From positions 5,039,006-5,103,005 of the forward strand of contig NZ_VSWH01000001.1 in the NCBI RefSeq assembly GCF_009602705.1: a stretch of 64,000 bases of DNA, read 5' to 3'. Below are positions 25,853 through 35,646 of the stretch, piece by piece. Each line of letters begins with the position of its first letter. Within the stretch, counting starts at the first letter, position 1. The translations under genes were made by a program, and so were the position numbers. The notes under the pieces are model-generated. The model was not told where the DNA came from. It saw only the letters and a list, made by a program, of their open reading frames with translations, and made no database searches. This stretch comes from Chryseobacterium vaccae (GTDB taxonomy: Bacteria; Bacteroidota; Bacteroidia; Flavobacteriales; Weeksellaceae).

Positions 25853-26929
25853 TTATACAAAAGGAGCTTTTACCACTTTTGCGGGAATGTTCTTATTTCT
25901 TACCTGGATGAAAATTTCAGAACCCAGTTTGAAGTGAGGCTTATCCACATAAGCTAAACCTAAACCGATCTTTTTCATTGGAGACTGTGTTCCGGAAGTT
26001 ACTTTTCCAATCACGTTTCCTTCAGCATCTACCACAGGGTAGTCATGTCTTGGAACCCCTTTATCCTGAAGCTCAAAACCTACTAATTTTCTGGTTACCC
26101 CTTCTTCTTTCTGTTTTGCGAAAACATCTTTAGACACAAAGTCTTTATCAAATTTTGTGATCCATCCTAAACCAGCTTCAATAGGAGAAGTAGTGTCATC
26201 AATATCATTTCCGTAAAGGCAGAATCCTTTTTCAAGTCTTAAAGTATCTCTGGCAGCCAGTCCGCAAGGAATAATTCCTTCAGCTTCTCCGGCTTTCATG
26301 ATTTCGTCCCAAAGTTTTACGGCATCCTCATTGTTGAAATAGATTTCAAAACCACCGCTTCCTGTATATCCTGTATTGGAAATGATCACATTATTTACTC
26401 CGGCAACACTTCCTACAGTGAAGTTATAATAAGGAATCTCTGAAAGGTTGGTTTCAGTAAGCTTCTGAAGTATTTCAGTAGCCTTAGGTCCCTGTACAGC
26501 CAATAATGACATATCATCAGATGCATTGGTCATTTTAGCCCCAAAAGTATTATATTTTGAAATATGATTCCAGTCTTTATCGATATTGGAAGCGTTTACT
26601 ACAACAAAATATTTGTCGTCCTCCATCTTATAAACGATAAGATCATCCACGATTCCTCCGTTTTCATTCGGAAGGCATGAATATTGTGCTTTTCCGTTTT
26701 CCAGAGCGTCTACATTGTTGGTTGTAACCAATTGTAAAAGGTCTTTAGATCCCGGTCCTTCAATGAAGAATTGTCCCATGTGTGAAACATCAAACAATCC
26801 TGCTTTTTCTCTTACCGCAAAGTGCTCTTCCGTTACTCCTGAATATTGTACAGGCATTTCAAAACCTGCAAAAGGTACGATTTTAGCGCCTAAAGAAGCG
26901 TGCTTGTCGTATAAAGCTGTTTTCTTCAT
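25853..26929 (-). CDS. gcvT: Aminomethyltransferase, glycine cleavage T protein
   Basis: This 358-residue enzyme is the T protein of the glycine cleavage system. It releases ammonia from the aminomethyl group held on lipoyl-H-protein and passes the one-carbon unit to tetrahydrofolate. The folate-binding and family motifs are intact ([41 protein letters not shown]). It is the third gene of a minus-strand operon after idi and a small secreted protein, separate from gcvH and gcvP, which are not in the window. Confidence 0.95.
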   Translation of the reverse strand: MKKTALYDKHASLGAKIVPFAGFEMPVQYSGVTEEHFAVREKAGLFDVSHMGQFFIEGPGSKDLLQLVTTNNVDALENGKAQYSCLPNENGGIVDDLIVYKMEDDKYFVVVNASNIDKDWNHISKYNTFGAKMTNASDDMSLLAVQGPKATEILQKLTETNLSEIPYYNFTVGSVAGVNNVIISNTGYTGSGGFEIYFNNEDAVKLWDEIMKAGEAEGIIPCGLAARDTLRLEKGFCLYGNDIDDTTSPIEAGLGWITKFDKDFVSKDVFAKQKEEGVTRKLVGFELQDKGVPRHDYPVVDAEGNVIGKVTSGTQSPMKKIGLGLAYVDKPHFKLGSEIFIQVRNKNIPAKVVKAPFV

Positions 26930-26939
26930 ATTTTAATTC

Positions 26940-27413
26940 TTATTTCTTTATTTTAAAGCTGTTAAAAGTTTCATTAAAAAGGCTCATATAATTTCCATTC
27001 CAGAATTTCTGCCCGCAGTTGATGGAAACCAGATAAATGCTTTTATCTTTCTGAAAAGCCCGGGTAACCCAGAACAGTTTTTCCTTTTCGTCAAAATACT
27101 CGTAGAAATATTCTGTATATCCCTTTTTGCCTTTATTTTCTTTGATTTTGTTTTCCTCCTCATTGGATTTGTATAAAGCCAGTATGAATTTTTTCATTTC
27201 GGCTTTAGGAATTTCAAGATCGTGGTATTCTGAAATGGTTACAGCACCAATCTCACTCGTAGGAAAAATATTGATAATATCGCTGTCGTTGGTAGATTTC
27301 CATCCGTCAGGAACATTAATGGAGTAATTAGGGCTGTCATACACTTTTGATTTCTGAGCAAACAACAAGCTGCCTGATAAAAAAGTGAATGCTAAAAGTG
27401 CTTTTTTTATCAT
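26940..27413 (-). CDS. Hypothetical small secreted protein
   Basis: This is a 157-residue protein with a signal peptide (residues 1-19, ending in LFAQ) and a single alpha/beta domain containing SINVPDGWKSTNDSD and a terminal FNETFNSFKIK. The overall shape resembles PsbP/DUF1795-like secreted domains, but I would not assign it. Its start codon follows the idi stop directly (TAAATG), so it is translationally coupled to idi, and gcvT is 10 bases downstream. Confidence 0.7.
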   Translation of the reverse strand: MIKKALLAFTFLSGSLLFAQKSKVYDSPNYSINVPDGWKSTNDSDIINIFPTSEIGAVTISEYHDLEIPKAEMKKFILALYKSNEEENKIKENKGKKGYTEYFYEYFDEKEKLFWVTRAFQKDKSIYLVSINCGQKFWNGNYMSLFNETFNSFKIKK

Positions 27414-27923
27414 TTAAAAATGGTGTTTATATTCTTCAAGGATGATTTTGAACCATTCTGTAAAATACTCAGGAGAATTGGCTATTTCTTGATCTAGATC
27501 TTCCATTGAAATAAACCTTACTTCTTCCACTTCCTCTTTATTTAAATTGAATTCAGATTCGTAATTCCCGGTAAATACATAATCCAGCTCATGTTCCCAG
27601 AGTCCTCCGCCTACATCAGCCTTGTAAATGAAATTAAACTTTTCAGAAAGTTCTGTTTCAATTCCCAATTCTTCTTTTAATCTTCGTTGGGCACCTTCCA
27701 GATAAGTTTCCTCTTTTCTGGGGTGAGAGCATACCGCATTAGTCCATTGGTTAGGAGAATGGTATTTCCCGGAAGCTCTTTTCTGAAGAAGCATTTCCCC
27801 GTTGTTGTTAAAAAGAAATACAGAAAATGCACGATGCAGAAGCCCGTTGACATGAGCCTGCTGCTTTTCCATCAAACCCAGAACTTCATCTTCAGGATTT
27901 ACTAAAACTACAAATTCTTCCAT
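27414..27923 (-). CDS. idi: Isopentenyl-diphosphate delta-isomerase, type 1
   Basis: This is a 169-residue Nudix-fold isomerase that interconverts IPP and DMAPP for isoprenoid synthesis. The active-site Cys65 is in NAVCSHP, the Nudix-like segment GAQRRLKEELGIE follows, and the second active-site region contains WEHELDYVF. Length is normal for bacterial type 1 enzymes. It is the first gene of the idi-hypothetical-gcvT operon; a TACATTTG -7 box lies at 27929-27936. Confidence 0.94.
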   Translation of the reverse strand: MEEFVVLVNPEDEVLGLMEKQQAHVNGLLHRAFSVFLFNNNGEMLLQKRASGKYHSPNQWTNAVCSHPRKEETYLEGAQRRLKEELGIETELSEKFNFIYKADVGGGLWEHELDYVFTGNYESEFNLNKEEVEEVRFISMEDLDQEIANSPEYFTEWFKIILEEYKHHF

Positions 27924-28443
27924 TTCTACAAATGTAAGCCTAATAAATGTATTTTGGAAATTTTTGGTAAAACATCATATTTTATGGTTGCCAGGCTCTT
28001 TCTTCCTCCTTCCAGCGTATTAAGCTTAAACTCTATTCATCTAATTTCTACCCAATAAAATTAAAAATGACAAAATCAGACAAACCTACACCTTATTCAA
28101 TAGGGTTGGGCTTTAGCCCAACACCCATAAAAAACAATATTCGTAAAAACACCCATCCGTAAAAATTCAACATCAATAAAATCCAACATCCCGCATGTTT
28201 CACCATTGAAGTCTAATACAAAACAAGTCGCAATACTTATATCATAAATTCATTCGGATCAAATAAATCCAATAACATAATAAATAATAATTAAGAAAAA
28301 TTTTAATAAAAATGATTTATTGAGAAGTAAAATATTTATATTATTCATTGAATATATGTTTTTATAGTAAAATTTTAACATAAACCCAATTTGATACTTC
28401 TGTTAGTTTTAAAAGCCTTAACTTTACATCTTAATTAGAAGTG
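27924..28443. other. Intergenic region with palindromic repeat
   Basis: About 520 AT-rich bases lie between the divergent idi and HAD genes. It includes the idi -7 element (minus strand TACATTTG, 27929-27936), a REP-like palindrome at 28103-28126, and a stretch rich in CTTCC repeats near 28008-28016. I see no ORF or RNA gene. TAACTTTA near 28417 could be the -7 box of the HAD gene. Confidence 0.45.
28103..28126. repeat. REP-like palindrome
   Basis: GTTGGGC-TTTA-GCCCAAC is a perfect 7-bp stem extended by flanking GG and ACCC. Palindromes with the GGGCTTTAGCCC core are often dispersed between genes in flavobacteria. There is no T-run, so it is not a typical terminator. Confidence 0.55.
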
Positions 28444-28845
28444 ATGGAATTAGAATACATAGAGCACGTAAGTCCGATTCTTAAGGACGGGGTGAAAAAT
28501 TACTTAATTGATATCGACGGAACCATTACAGATGATGTTCCCAACGAAGAACCGGAAAGAATGGTTACCTGTGAGCCTTATCCTGACGCACTCGAAACAA
28601 TCAACAAATGGTATGATGAAGGGCACCAGATCTGTTTTTTCACATCAAGAACAGAAAACCTGAAGCAAATTACCATAGACTGGCTAGATAAGCACGGTTT
28701 CAAATACCACAGTGTACTCTGCGGAAAACCAAGAGGAGGAAACTATCACTGGATAGACAATCACCTGGTAAGAGCTACAAGATACAAAGGCAAGTTTACA
28801 GACCTTGTAGAGAAGCAGGTTACCATAGAAGTTTTCAAAGATTAA
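28444..28845 (+). CDS. HAD-family phosphatase
   Basis: This is a roughly 133-residue small HAD-fold protein. Motif I is YLIDIDGTITDD (nucleophile Asp and general acid Asp), motif II is the Ser/Thr in CFFTSRTEN, and a late KPRGGNYHWIDNHLV segment supplies the Lys and acidic residues. Similar proteins are sometimes labelled 'phosphoheptose isomerase' in databases, which the motifs do not support. The substrate is unknown. The ATG at 28444 is preferred over the GTG just before it. Confidence 0.8.
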   Translation: MELEYIEHVSPILKDGVKNYLIDIDGTITDDVPNEEPERMVTCEPYPDALETINKWYDEGHQICFFTSRTENLKQITIDWLDKHGFKYHSVLCGKPRGGNYHWIDNHLVRATRYKGKFTDLVEKQVTIEVFKD

Positions 28846-28944
28846 TCAACGATAATGCGAAGATTTAAAGATTATAAGAAGAAGTGTACGCACAGAAAAT
28901 TCTATAATTTTTAAATCTTTCAGTTTTTAATATATATTGTATTT

Positions 28945-29904
28945 ATGAAAGTTTTAGCAAACGACGGTCTCGATCAATCCGGAATTGACGCACTTACTGA
29001 AAAGGGTTTTGAGGTGATTACAACAAAAGTTCCTCAGGAGTTTTTAGTGGATTATATTAATGAACATAAGATCCGTACCCTGTTGGTGAGGAGTGCTACC
29101 CAGGTTAGAAAAGATATTATTGATAACTGTCCCTCTCTTGGGATCATTGGACGTGGAGGAGTAGGAATGGATAATATCGATGTGGATTATGCCAGAGAAA
29201 AGGGAATTCATGTGATTAACACTCCTTCTGCTTCTTCAGAATCAGTGGCAGAACTTGTTTTTGCGCACCTGTTTTCGGGGGCAAGATTTCTTCAGGATTC
29301 AAACCGTAAAATGCCTCAGGTGGGAGATACAGAATTTGCCGCTCTTAAAAAAGCATACACCGCGGGAATTGAATTGCGAGGGAAAACCATCGGAATTATA
29401 GGAATGGGCCGAATTGGGCAGGAAGTTGCCAGAATCGCATTAGGATTGGGGATGAGAGTGATCGCAGCTGATAATAATGTAGGAAAGGCCAGCATCAAAG
29501 TAAAATTCTATAACAATCAGTTTATTAATGTAGATATAGAAACAGAACCACTTCAGGATGTTTTAAAACACTCAGATTTCATTACGCTTCATGTGCCTGC
29601 TCAGAAAGAGGGATATATGATCGGTAAAAATGAATTTGACAGTATGAAAGACGGAGTAGCGGTAGTCAACTGTTCAAGAGGAGGAGTGATTGATGAAACG
29701 GCCTTAATTGAAGCATTAGATTCCGGTAAAGTAAAATTTGCAGGATTAGATGTTTTCATTAACGAACCGGTACCTTCCAAAGAAATTTTAAATCATGCTA
29801 AAATCTCCCTGACACCCCATACAGGTGCATCAACACTGGAAGCTCAGGATAGAATAGGACTTTCGTTGGCGGAGCAAATTTCAAGTATTTTGCAGATTCA
29901 ATAA
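28945..29904 (+). CDS. serA: D-3-phosphoglycerate dehydrogenase
   Basis: This 319-residue NAD-dependent dehydrogenase is the first enzyme of serine synthesis. The NAD motif GxGxxG is at residues 153-158 (IIGMGRIGQEVA). The catalytic Arg is in NCSRGGVIDE and the catalytic His in LTPHTGAST. It lacks the C-terminal ACT domain, so it is the short form with no serine feedback site of that type. It ends at a strong bidirectional terminator shared with mscL. Confidence 0.9.
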   Translation: MKVLANDGLDQSGIDALTEKGFEVITTKVPQEFLVDYINEHKIRTLLVRSATQVRKDIIDNCPSLGIIGRGGVGMDNIDVDYAREKGIHVINTPSASSESVAELVFAHLFSGARFLQDSNRKMPQVGDTEFAALKKAYTAGIELRGKTIGIIGMGRIGQEVARIALGLGMRVIAADNNVGKASIKVKFYNNQFINVDIETEPLQDVLKHSDFITLHVPAQKEGYMIGKNEFDSMKDGVAVVNCSRGGVIDETALIEALDSGKVKFAGLDVFINEPVPSKEILNHAKISLTPHTGASTLEAQDRIGLSLAEQISSILQIQ

Positions 29905-29920
29905 AACGCAGTACAGCATA

Positions 29921-29960
29921 AAAAAGAAAGGCACTTCAATCTGAAGTGTCTTTCTTTTTT
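29921..29960. terminator. Bidirectional terminator between serA and mscL
   Basis: AAAGAAAGGCACTTCA pairs with TGAAGTGTCTTTCTTT around an ATC loop, with A-rich and T-rich flanks. It can serve both convergent genes. Confidence 0.9.
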
Positions 29961-30016
29961 ATACATTAAACTTGTTTAAACTTTTTAGCAGGACATTAAA
30001 AGTTTAAACAGCTTTA

Positions 30017-30388
30017 TTATTTTTGTTTCAGGAGATCTCTAATTTCCGTCAGTAGTTTTTGGTCTTCAGTAGGTCCGGCAGGAGCAGCCTCTTCTTTTTT
30101 GATGATTTTGTTAGCTCCTTTTATGATCCAGAAAAGTACCATTGCGATACACAGGAAACTGATAACGGCAGAAAGAAAATTACCATAAGTAACCCCATTC
30201 CATGAAAGTTTTGAAATGTTCTCGGCGCCTGCAGCCTTCAAAGCCGGATTCAGTAACAAAGGAGTAATAACATCCTCTACTAAAGATGAAACAATTTTTC
30301 CGAATGCACCTCCAATGATCACACCGACTGCCAGATCAAGTACATTGCCTTTAAAAGCAAAGTCTCTAAATTCTTTAACAAATCCCAT
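30017..30388 (-). CDS. mscL: Large-conductance mechanosensitive channel
   Basis: This is a 123-residue channel with two membrane helices. The N-terminal helix and the TM1 constriction region (FAFKGNVLDLAVGVIIGGAF) are classic MscL, TM2 spans about residues 70-92, and the basic C-terminal helix is present. It opens under membrane tension to relieve osmotic shock. The loop is slightly short, as is common in Bacteroidota. Confidence 0.95.
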   Translation of the reverse strand: MGFVKEFRDFAFKGNVLDLAVGVIIGGAFGKIVSSLVEDVITPLLLNPALKAAGAENISKLSWNGVTYGNFLSAVISFLCIAMVLFWIIKGANKIIKKEEAAPAGPTEDQKLLTEIRDLLKQK

Positions 30389-30624
30389 AATTTATATTTT
30401 TTAATTAGTATCCACACAAAAATATAATTAAAAAATGTAAAAAACACCACTTTTTATCGTTTTTTTATCTCTAATATGCGGAATTTTATTATTGATATGA
30501 GTTGTATTTTTATATGAAGTTAGATTTAATTTAAATAATTTGTTTTATGATTAAATCATGTTTACGTTATTTCTTAAATCGGTTGTAATGAAAAATCTTT
30601 TGTAATTTGCCTAAAACTTATCGT

Positions 30625-32139
30625 ATGAAAATCTTTACTGCAGAACAAATTCGTCAATGGGATGGGTTTACCATTTCTCATGAATCAATTACTTCTCTCA
30701 AACTGATGGAAAGAGCAGCTTTGGCACTGGCCGGATGGATCTCGGAAAACTGTAAAAACTATACCAGATTAGCCCTTTTTTGCGGTCATGGAAACAATGG
30801 AGGCGATGGGTTTGCAGCAGCCCGCATTCTGTACACCAAAGGATTTGATGTTGAGGTATTTGTACCAGACCTTAAAGCTGAATTTTCTGAAGATGCTTCA
30901 GTGAACTTACAAAGGCTGAAAGATTTCTCAGGGATTTCAGTCCGGGAACTTAATGGAACGGAAGAATACTCATTTGATAATGAAACGGTTATTGTTGATG
31001 CTCTTTTTGGAACGGGGCTGTCCAGACCTTTAGATGGAATTTACAAAAAGCTGGTTACGGAAATTAACGGAAAGGATAATATGAAGATTTCTGTAGATAT
31101 TCCTTCTGGTTTGTCAGCAGATACTATTTTTACAGATGATACGGTTGTTTTTAAAGCTGATTACACATTAAGTCTTCAATGCTGGAAGAAGAGTTTTCTG
31201 CATCCGGAAACAGGAAAATATACAGGGAAAGTAGTTGTTCTGGAGATCGGGCTAAGTCCGGAATTTCAGAAACAGGAACAATCTGAAAATTATGTTGTTG
31301 ATGAGCGTGTGATCTCCCGGATTTTTAAACCTAGAGAAGAATTCTCCCATAAAGGAACCTATGGAAAAGTTACCATTGTTGGCGGAAGTTATGGCAAAAT
31401 AGGTGCAGCAGTATTATCCACCAAAGCTGCGTTGAAAACAGGTGCCGGACTGACCTTTACGCTGGCACCCGACTGCGGATATATGATTTTGCAGACAGCG
31501 TGTCCCGAAGCGATGTTCATAAAAGGAGGTGATGAATATATTGAAAATATTGATAATGAAGAAAATAGCATGTACGGTATCGGGCCGGGATTAGGAATCC
31601 ATGAGAAAACCAGAAAAGCTCTTTTGGCCTTTTTAAAAGGATACAATAACCCCGTAGTGTTAGATGCTGATGCATTGAATATGCTTTCAGATAAACAGGA
31701 CAACCTGAAATATATCCCAGGAAAATCGATTATCACTCCACATCCTAAAGAATTTGAAAGATTGTTCGGAAGCACAGCCAATTCCTTTGAGCGTTTGGAA
31801 CTGGCCCGTAAAAAAGCAGGTGAACTTAATATTTATATTGTTTTAAAAGATCATCATACCCAGATCGTTACTCCTGAAGGAAAAGTGTTTTATAATATCA
31901 CGGGAAATGCCGGACTTGCCAAAGGCGGAAGCGGAGATATTCTTACCGGGATTCTGACCTCACTGCTGGCTCAGGGATATTCAGTAGAAGAAACCTGTTT
32001 GCTGGGAGTTTGGCTTCACGGAAAAGCAGCTGATCTGGCTGCGGAAAAATATGCTAAAGAATCAATGCTTCCAACAGATGTTATTAATGAATTGGGAAAT
32101 GTTTTTGCAGAGTTGAATAGGAAGAAGGTAAAATTGTAG
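30625..32139 (+). CDS. nnr: Bifunctional NAD(P)H-hydrate epimerase / dehydratase
   Basis: This 504-residue fused enzyme repairs hydrated NAD(P)H. The N-terminal YjeF_N epimerase half (about 1-210, with GHGNNGGDGFAAARIL) joins the C-terminal ADP-dependent dehydratase half (about 225-500, with GGSYGKIGAAVLS and the kinase-like motif KGGSGDILTGI). The start at the ATG 30625 (MKIFTAEQIRQWD) is the normal N-terminus; an in-frame TTG 18 bases earlier is less likely. It is monocistronic, ending at a terminator. Confidence 0.93.
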   Translation: MKIFTAEQIRQWDGFTISHESITSLKLMERAALALAGWISENCKNYTRLALFCGHGNNGGDGFAAARILYTKGFDVEVFVPDLKAEFSEDASVNLQRLKDFSGISVRELNGTEEYSFDNETVIVDALFGTGLSRPLDGIYKKLVTEINGKDNMKISVDIPSGLSADTIFTDDTVVFKADYTLSLQCWKKSFLHPETGKYTGKVVVLEIGLSPEFQKQEQSENYVVDERVISRIFKPREEFSHKGTYGKVTIVGGSYGKIGAAVLSTKAALKTGAGLTFTLAPDCGYMILQTACPEAMFIKGGDEYIENIDNEENSMYGIGPGLGIHEKTRKALLAFLKGYNNPVVLDADALNMLSDKQDNLKYIPGKSIITPHPKEFERLFGSTANSFERLELARKKAGELNIYIVLKDHHTQIVTPEGKVFYNITGNAGLAKGGSGDILTGILTSLLAQGYSVEETCLLGVWLHGKAADLAAEKYAKESMLPTDVINELGNVFAELNRKKVKL

Positions 32140-32171
32140 AAGGAAAAGACATACAGAAAGTAAGAGTATAC

Positions 32172-32209
32172 AAAAAGACCAGTCTGCATGATACAAACTG
32201 GTCTTTTAT
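32172..32209. terminator. Bidirectional terminator between nnr and lgt
   Basis: An 11-bp stem AAAAGACCAGT / ACTGGTCTTTT has a 13-base loop and lies between two convergent genes. Confidence 0.85.
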
Positions 32210-32238
32210 ATTGAAGATAATTTCTTTTTATTTTCAGA

Positions 32239-33507
32239 CTATTCCGGTTTTTCGTTCTCTGCCGGAGTGATTTTGAACTTCTTGGAAACCATCATAATAA
32301 TTACCCCTGCAATCATAAATGGAATGGAAAGTACCTGTCCTGTATTAAGTGCGCCCAATTGGATGAACTCATCGCCTTGAGGTTCTTTCAGGAATTCAAC
32401 AAAGAATCTTACTGCCCAAAGAATAATGAAAAACAGTCCGAACAACCATCCCTGCTGGTATTTTTTATTGGTTTTTCTGTACAATATCCATAATAAAATG
32501 AATAGACATATATACCCGAATGCTTCAAAAAGCTGGCTCGGGTAACGTGGTACAGTAACTCCGTATTCATCACTTTGCTGAGGGAAAAGAATAGCGAACG
32601 GAGAATTGGGATCTGCCGGTTTCCCAACAATTTCGGAATTGAAAAAATTTCCCAGTCTCACAAATGCTCCGCCTAAAGCAACTACAATTCCCAGTCTGTC
32701 ATATACCCAGAACGGATTTTTTTTGATGACTCTGAATGAGTAGTATAAGGTGGTAAAGATCAGCGCAATCGTAGCTCCATGGCTGGCTAATCCCGAAAAT
32801 CCTGTAAATTTAATCCCGTTTTTAGTGCTTATAGGTAAAAACACACTCCAGAAATCTTCTTTGAACAATTCCGGCTGATAGAAAATAACGTGACCAAGTC
32901 TTGCTCCGAGAATGGTTCCAATCAGCGTCCAGGTAAAAAGAGGCTCCAGATATTTTTGGTTGATGTTGTCAATCTTAAAGATTCTGGTCATCAGGATATA
33001 CCCGAATCCGAAAGCAAAAACAAACATCAGGCTATAGAAATGCAGGGTAAAAGATCCTATCTGGATTCCTTTTGATGGATCCCAGATTTTGAAAGATGTT
33101 TCAAGGGCCACATGATCAGATTCAGTAATGGGTTTTGCAGATTTTACAGCGTATTTAAAATGTTTAATGTTGTCCTGGGTAACCTGACCTTCAATCAGTT
33201 TGAAATCTTTATCAAAAAACTGATAATGAGCACTTTTATATTTCACCAGAGTCAGCATACTGTAATTGAGATATGCCGGTTCAAAACTAGACTCATTCAG
33301 AATAACCAAAACATTTTTATCGGTTGGTTTTTCCGGAAAAGCACTAAGATCGTCGTTTTCTGTTGTAGAAAAAATCTTTACCGGAATGCTGCTTTCATTT
33401 ACTTTTAACGTTCCGTCAGACAGGCCTCCCGGATATTCCTGTGCAAAAGCAATTTGCGTAAAAAAGGCAAAAATAAAGAGGTAAATTCTGAAAAAAGTAG
33501 TACTCAT
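32239..33507 (-). CDS. lgt: Prolipoprotein diacylglyceryl transferase with long N-terminal extension
   Basis: This 422-residue membrane enzyme attaches diacylglycerol to the lipobox Cys of prolipoproteins. The signature RLGNFFNSEIVGKP and the conserved SGLASHGATIALI region are intact, with about seven helices from residue 150 on. Unlike the usual roughly 270-300-residue enzyme, it carries a cleavable signal peptide (residues 1-22, ending in FAQ) plus about 120 extra residues ahead of the first Lgt helix. The extension is probably periplasmic. Its role is unknown. Confidence 0.9.
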   Translation of the reverse strand: MSTTFFRIYLFIFAFFTQIAFAQEYPGGLSDGTLKVNESSIPVKIFSTTENDDLSAFPEKPTDKNVLVILNESSFEPAYLNYSMLTLVKYKSAHYQFFDKDFKLIEGQVTQDNIKHFKYAVKSAKPITESDHVALETSFKIWDPSKGIQIGSFTLHFYSLMFVFAFGFGYILMTRIFKIDNINQKYLEPLFTWTLIGTILGARLGHVIFYQPELFKEDFWSVFLPISTKNGIKFTGFSGLASHGATIALIFTTLYYSFRVIKKNPFWVYDRLGIVVALGGAFVRLGNFFNSEIVGKPADPNSPFAILFPQQSDEYGVTVPRYPSQLFEAFGYICLFILLWILYRKTNKKYQQGWLFGLFFIILWAVRFFVEFLKEPQGDEFIQLGALNTGQVLSIPFMIAGVIIMMVSKKFKITPAENEKPE

Positions 33508-33538
33508 TTCTATTGATTTAATAGTTGATTTATTAATC

Positions 33539-33781
33539 TTATTTTTTGGGTGGAACAGGATCGTAGCCGCTGCCTCCCCAGGGATGACATCTTGAAATTC
33601 TTTTCGCTCCCAGCCAGAATCCTTTAAAAATACCGTGTACCTGAAGAGCTTTTACCATGTAATGAGAACAGGTAGGCTCGTAACGGCAGTTTTTGGGAAG
33701 CAGAGGCGAGATGAACCATTGGTAAAATTTTATCAAAATTACCAAAGGAAAAGTAATGATTTTATTGAATGTAAGTTTCAA
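33539..33781 (-). CDS. yidD: Membrane protein insertion efficiency factor YidD
   Basis: This is an 80-residue protein. The hallmark Cys-rich block [18 protein letters not shown] and the C-terminal [13 protein letters not shown] are both present, after an N-terminal amphipathic helix. YidD assists YidC-dependent insertion of inner-membrane proteins. It lies just upstream of lgt on the same strand. Confidence 0.93.
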   Translation of the reverse strand: MKLTFNKIITFPLVILIKFYQWFISPLLPKNCRYEPTCSHYMVKALQVHGIFKGFWLGAKRISRCHPWGGSGYDPVPPKK

Positions 33782-33883
33782 AACAATGCAAAAATAGGGT
33801 AAAAAAATGAAAATTAGTTTAATTTTGTTAGAAGTTTCGGAGAACCAAAATCGGATTCTCTATTCAAAAAAAATAAAATTATC

Positions 33884-35161
33884 TTGAGCCAGAATATACC
33901 ATTAGCCGAAAAATTAAGACCTAAAACATTAGATGAAGTTTTAGGACAGGAGCATCTTACCGGTGAAAAAGGCACGATCAGGAAAATGATCGAAAACAAT
34001 ACACTGAACTCCCTGATCCTTTGGGGCCCGCCGGGAACAGGGAAAACAACACTGGCGGAAATTATTTCTGAAAAATCGGGAAGAAAATTTTATAAGCTTT
34101 CAGCCGTTTCATCGGGAGTGAAAGATGTGCGGGATGTGATTGAAGATGCCAAAAAACAAAATCTGTTTTCCGGAAAATCACCTATCTTATTTATTGATGA
34201 GATTCACCGCTTTAATAAATCCCAGCAGGACTCATTATTACATGCTGTTGAAAAAGGATGGATCGTTTTAATTGGAGCAACTACAGAAAACCCCAGCTTT
34301 GAAGTGGTTTCCGCATTGCTTTCAAGAAGCCAGGTGTATATTCTGAAAGCACTGAGTTATGAAAAGCTTGAAGAACTGATTGATACCGCGTCTGAGAGGT
34401 ACAATAAAGATGAGGGAACAGACTTTAAAATTCTTGAAAAAGAAGCTTTCATCCAATATTCAGGAGGAGATGCCAGGAAGCTGATTAATTCTGTGGAATT
34501 GGTTTTGAATCAATATAAAAATTCGGATACCAATGAAATTATTAATGCAGACGTTCTTGAAGTACTTCAGGAAACGATGGCGCTGTATGATAAAAACGGA
34601 GAGCAGCATTACGATATTATTTCTGCTTTTATCAAATCGATGCGTGGTGGTGACCCGAACGGAGCGGTGTATTGGCTGGCCAGAATGATTGCAGGAGGTG
34701 AAGATATCAAATTCATCGCACGGCGGATGCTGATTCTGGCGGCAGAAGATGTAGGTCTGGCTAATCCTAATGCGCTGGTTATTGCCAATAACTGTTTTCA
34801 GGCGGTGAATGTAATCGGAAACCCGGAAGCAAGGATTATATTAAGCGAAACAGCGGTCTATCTGGCGGTTTCTCCAAAGAGTAACTCGGCTTATATGGCC
34901 ATTAATGATGCGCTGGCACTTGTGAAACAGACAGGAAATCTTCCCGTGCCGCTGCATTTACGAAATGCACCAACCAAACTGATGAAGGATCTGGACTATG
35001 GCAAAGAATATAAATATGCCCATTCGTACGAGGGTAATTTCGTAGAACAGGAATTTCTTCCGGAAGAAATTAAAAACAGCCGGTTTTATGAACCCGGAAA
35101 TAATGCTACCGAGAAAAAAATCTTCGAAGAGTTAAAGAAAAAATGGACGAATAAATATTAA
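33884..35161 (+). CDS. rarA: Replication-associated recombination protein A (RarA/MgsA), AAA+ ATPase
   Basis: This 425-residue AAA+ protein is of the clamp-loader type and acts at stalled replication forks. Walker A GPPGTGKT is at residues 48-55, Walker B is LFIDEIHRF, sensor 1 is [10 protein letters not shown], and the C-terminal half has the RarA tetramerisation region ([13 protein letters not shown] and [14 protein letters not shown]). Translation seems to begin at TTG 33884 (reading [13 protein letters not shown]), the standard N-terminus. It ends at a terminator. Confidence 0.94.
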   Translation: MSQNIPLAEKLRPKTLDEVLGQEHLTGEKGTIRKMIENNTLNSLILWGPPGTGKTTLAEIISEKSGRKFYKLSAVSSGVKDVRDVIEDAKKQNLFSGKSPILFIDEIHRFNKSQQDSLLHAVEKGWIVLIGATTENPSFEVVSALLSRSQVYILKALSYEKLEELIDTASERYNKDEGTDFKILEKEAFIQYSGGDARKLINSVELVLNQYKNSDTNEIINADVLEVLQETMALYDKNGEQHYDIISAFIKSMRGGDPNGAVYWLARMIAGGEDIKFIARRMLILAAEDVGLANPNALVIANNCFQAVNVIGNPEARIILSETAVYLAVSPKSNSAYMAINDALALVKQTGNLPVPLHLRNAPTKLMKDLDYGKEYKYAHSYEGNFVEQEFLPEEIKNSRFYEPGNNATEKKIFEELKKKWTNKY

Positions 35162-35163
35162 AA

Positions 35164-35195
35164 AAGAAGGATGCCGGCAGGTATCCTTCTTTATG
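35164..35195. terminator. Terminator after rarA (bidirectional)
   Basis: A 10-bp stem AAAGAAGGAT / ATCCTTCTTT has a 10-base loop and lies between convergent genes. Confidence 0.85.
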
Positions 35196-35211
35196 TATAA
35201 AAAAAGAAAAT

Positions 35212-35646
35212 TTATTTATTGGTGATGAATAACGTCTTTTTTCCGTTATGATCTTTAACGTCAAACTGCCCCTGAACAATATCGGCATATACTTCAATGC
35301 TGGTATCAGGGAATTCTGTTCCTTCAATGAAAACCGGGGTTTCCGGAGCCAGATTATACTGTCTGTTCATCTGGGATAATGTTACCCGATCCAGACCTTC
35401 ATATCCTTTCTTAAACTTAACTTCAGAAAGCCCGTTCTGAGCAATGAAGCTGTATTTTTTCAGGTTTTGAGGCAGGCTGGCAGCATTTTTATAATTTACT
35501 GAACTCTGTACCACCTCTTTTCTTGTATTAAACATCTTTACGGTTCCGATAACGTCATTGGCAACAGCGAACTTTACAGAAGAGTTGGTCTGGGCAAATA
35601 AAGTTGCAGAAGACAACAATAAAAAAGAATAAAGTAATTTTTTCAT
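35212..35646 (-). CDS. Hypothetical secreted protein
   Basis: This is a 144-residue protein with a signal peptide (residues 1-18, ending in LFAQ) and a small beta-rich domain. It contains GYEGLDRVTLSQM and ends in TLFITNK. No family is recognised. Its start is the left edge of the intergenic region before the injection-system operon, and it is transcribed away from that operon. Confidence 0.7.
   Translation of the reverse strand: MKKLLYSFLLLSSATLFAQTNSSVKFAVANDVIGTVKMFNTRKEVVQSSVNYKNAASLPQNLKKYSFIAQNGLSEVKFKKGYEGLDRVTLSQMNRQYNLAPETPVFIEGTEFPDTSIEVYADIVQGQFDVKDHNGKKTLFITNK

Noticed and set aside
25754..25957. Short plus-strand frame of 67 residues near gcvT
   Set aside because: It runs through the gcvT terminator hairpin and into the antisense of gcvT; no promoter or coding signal.
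28444..28845. Phosphoheptose isomerase
   Set aside because: This label is used for similar proteins, but the sequence has HAD phosphatase motifs and no SIS domain.
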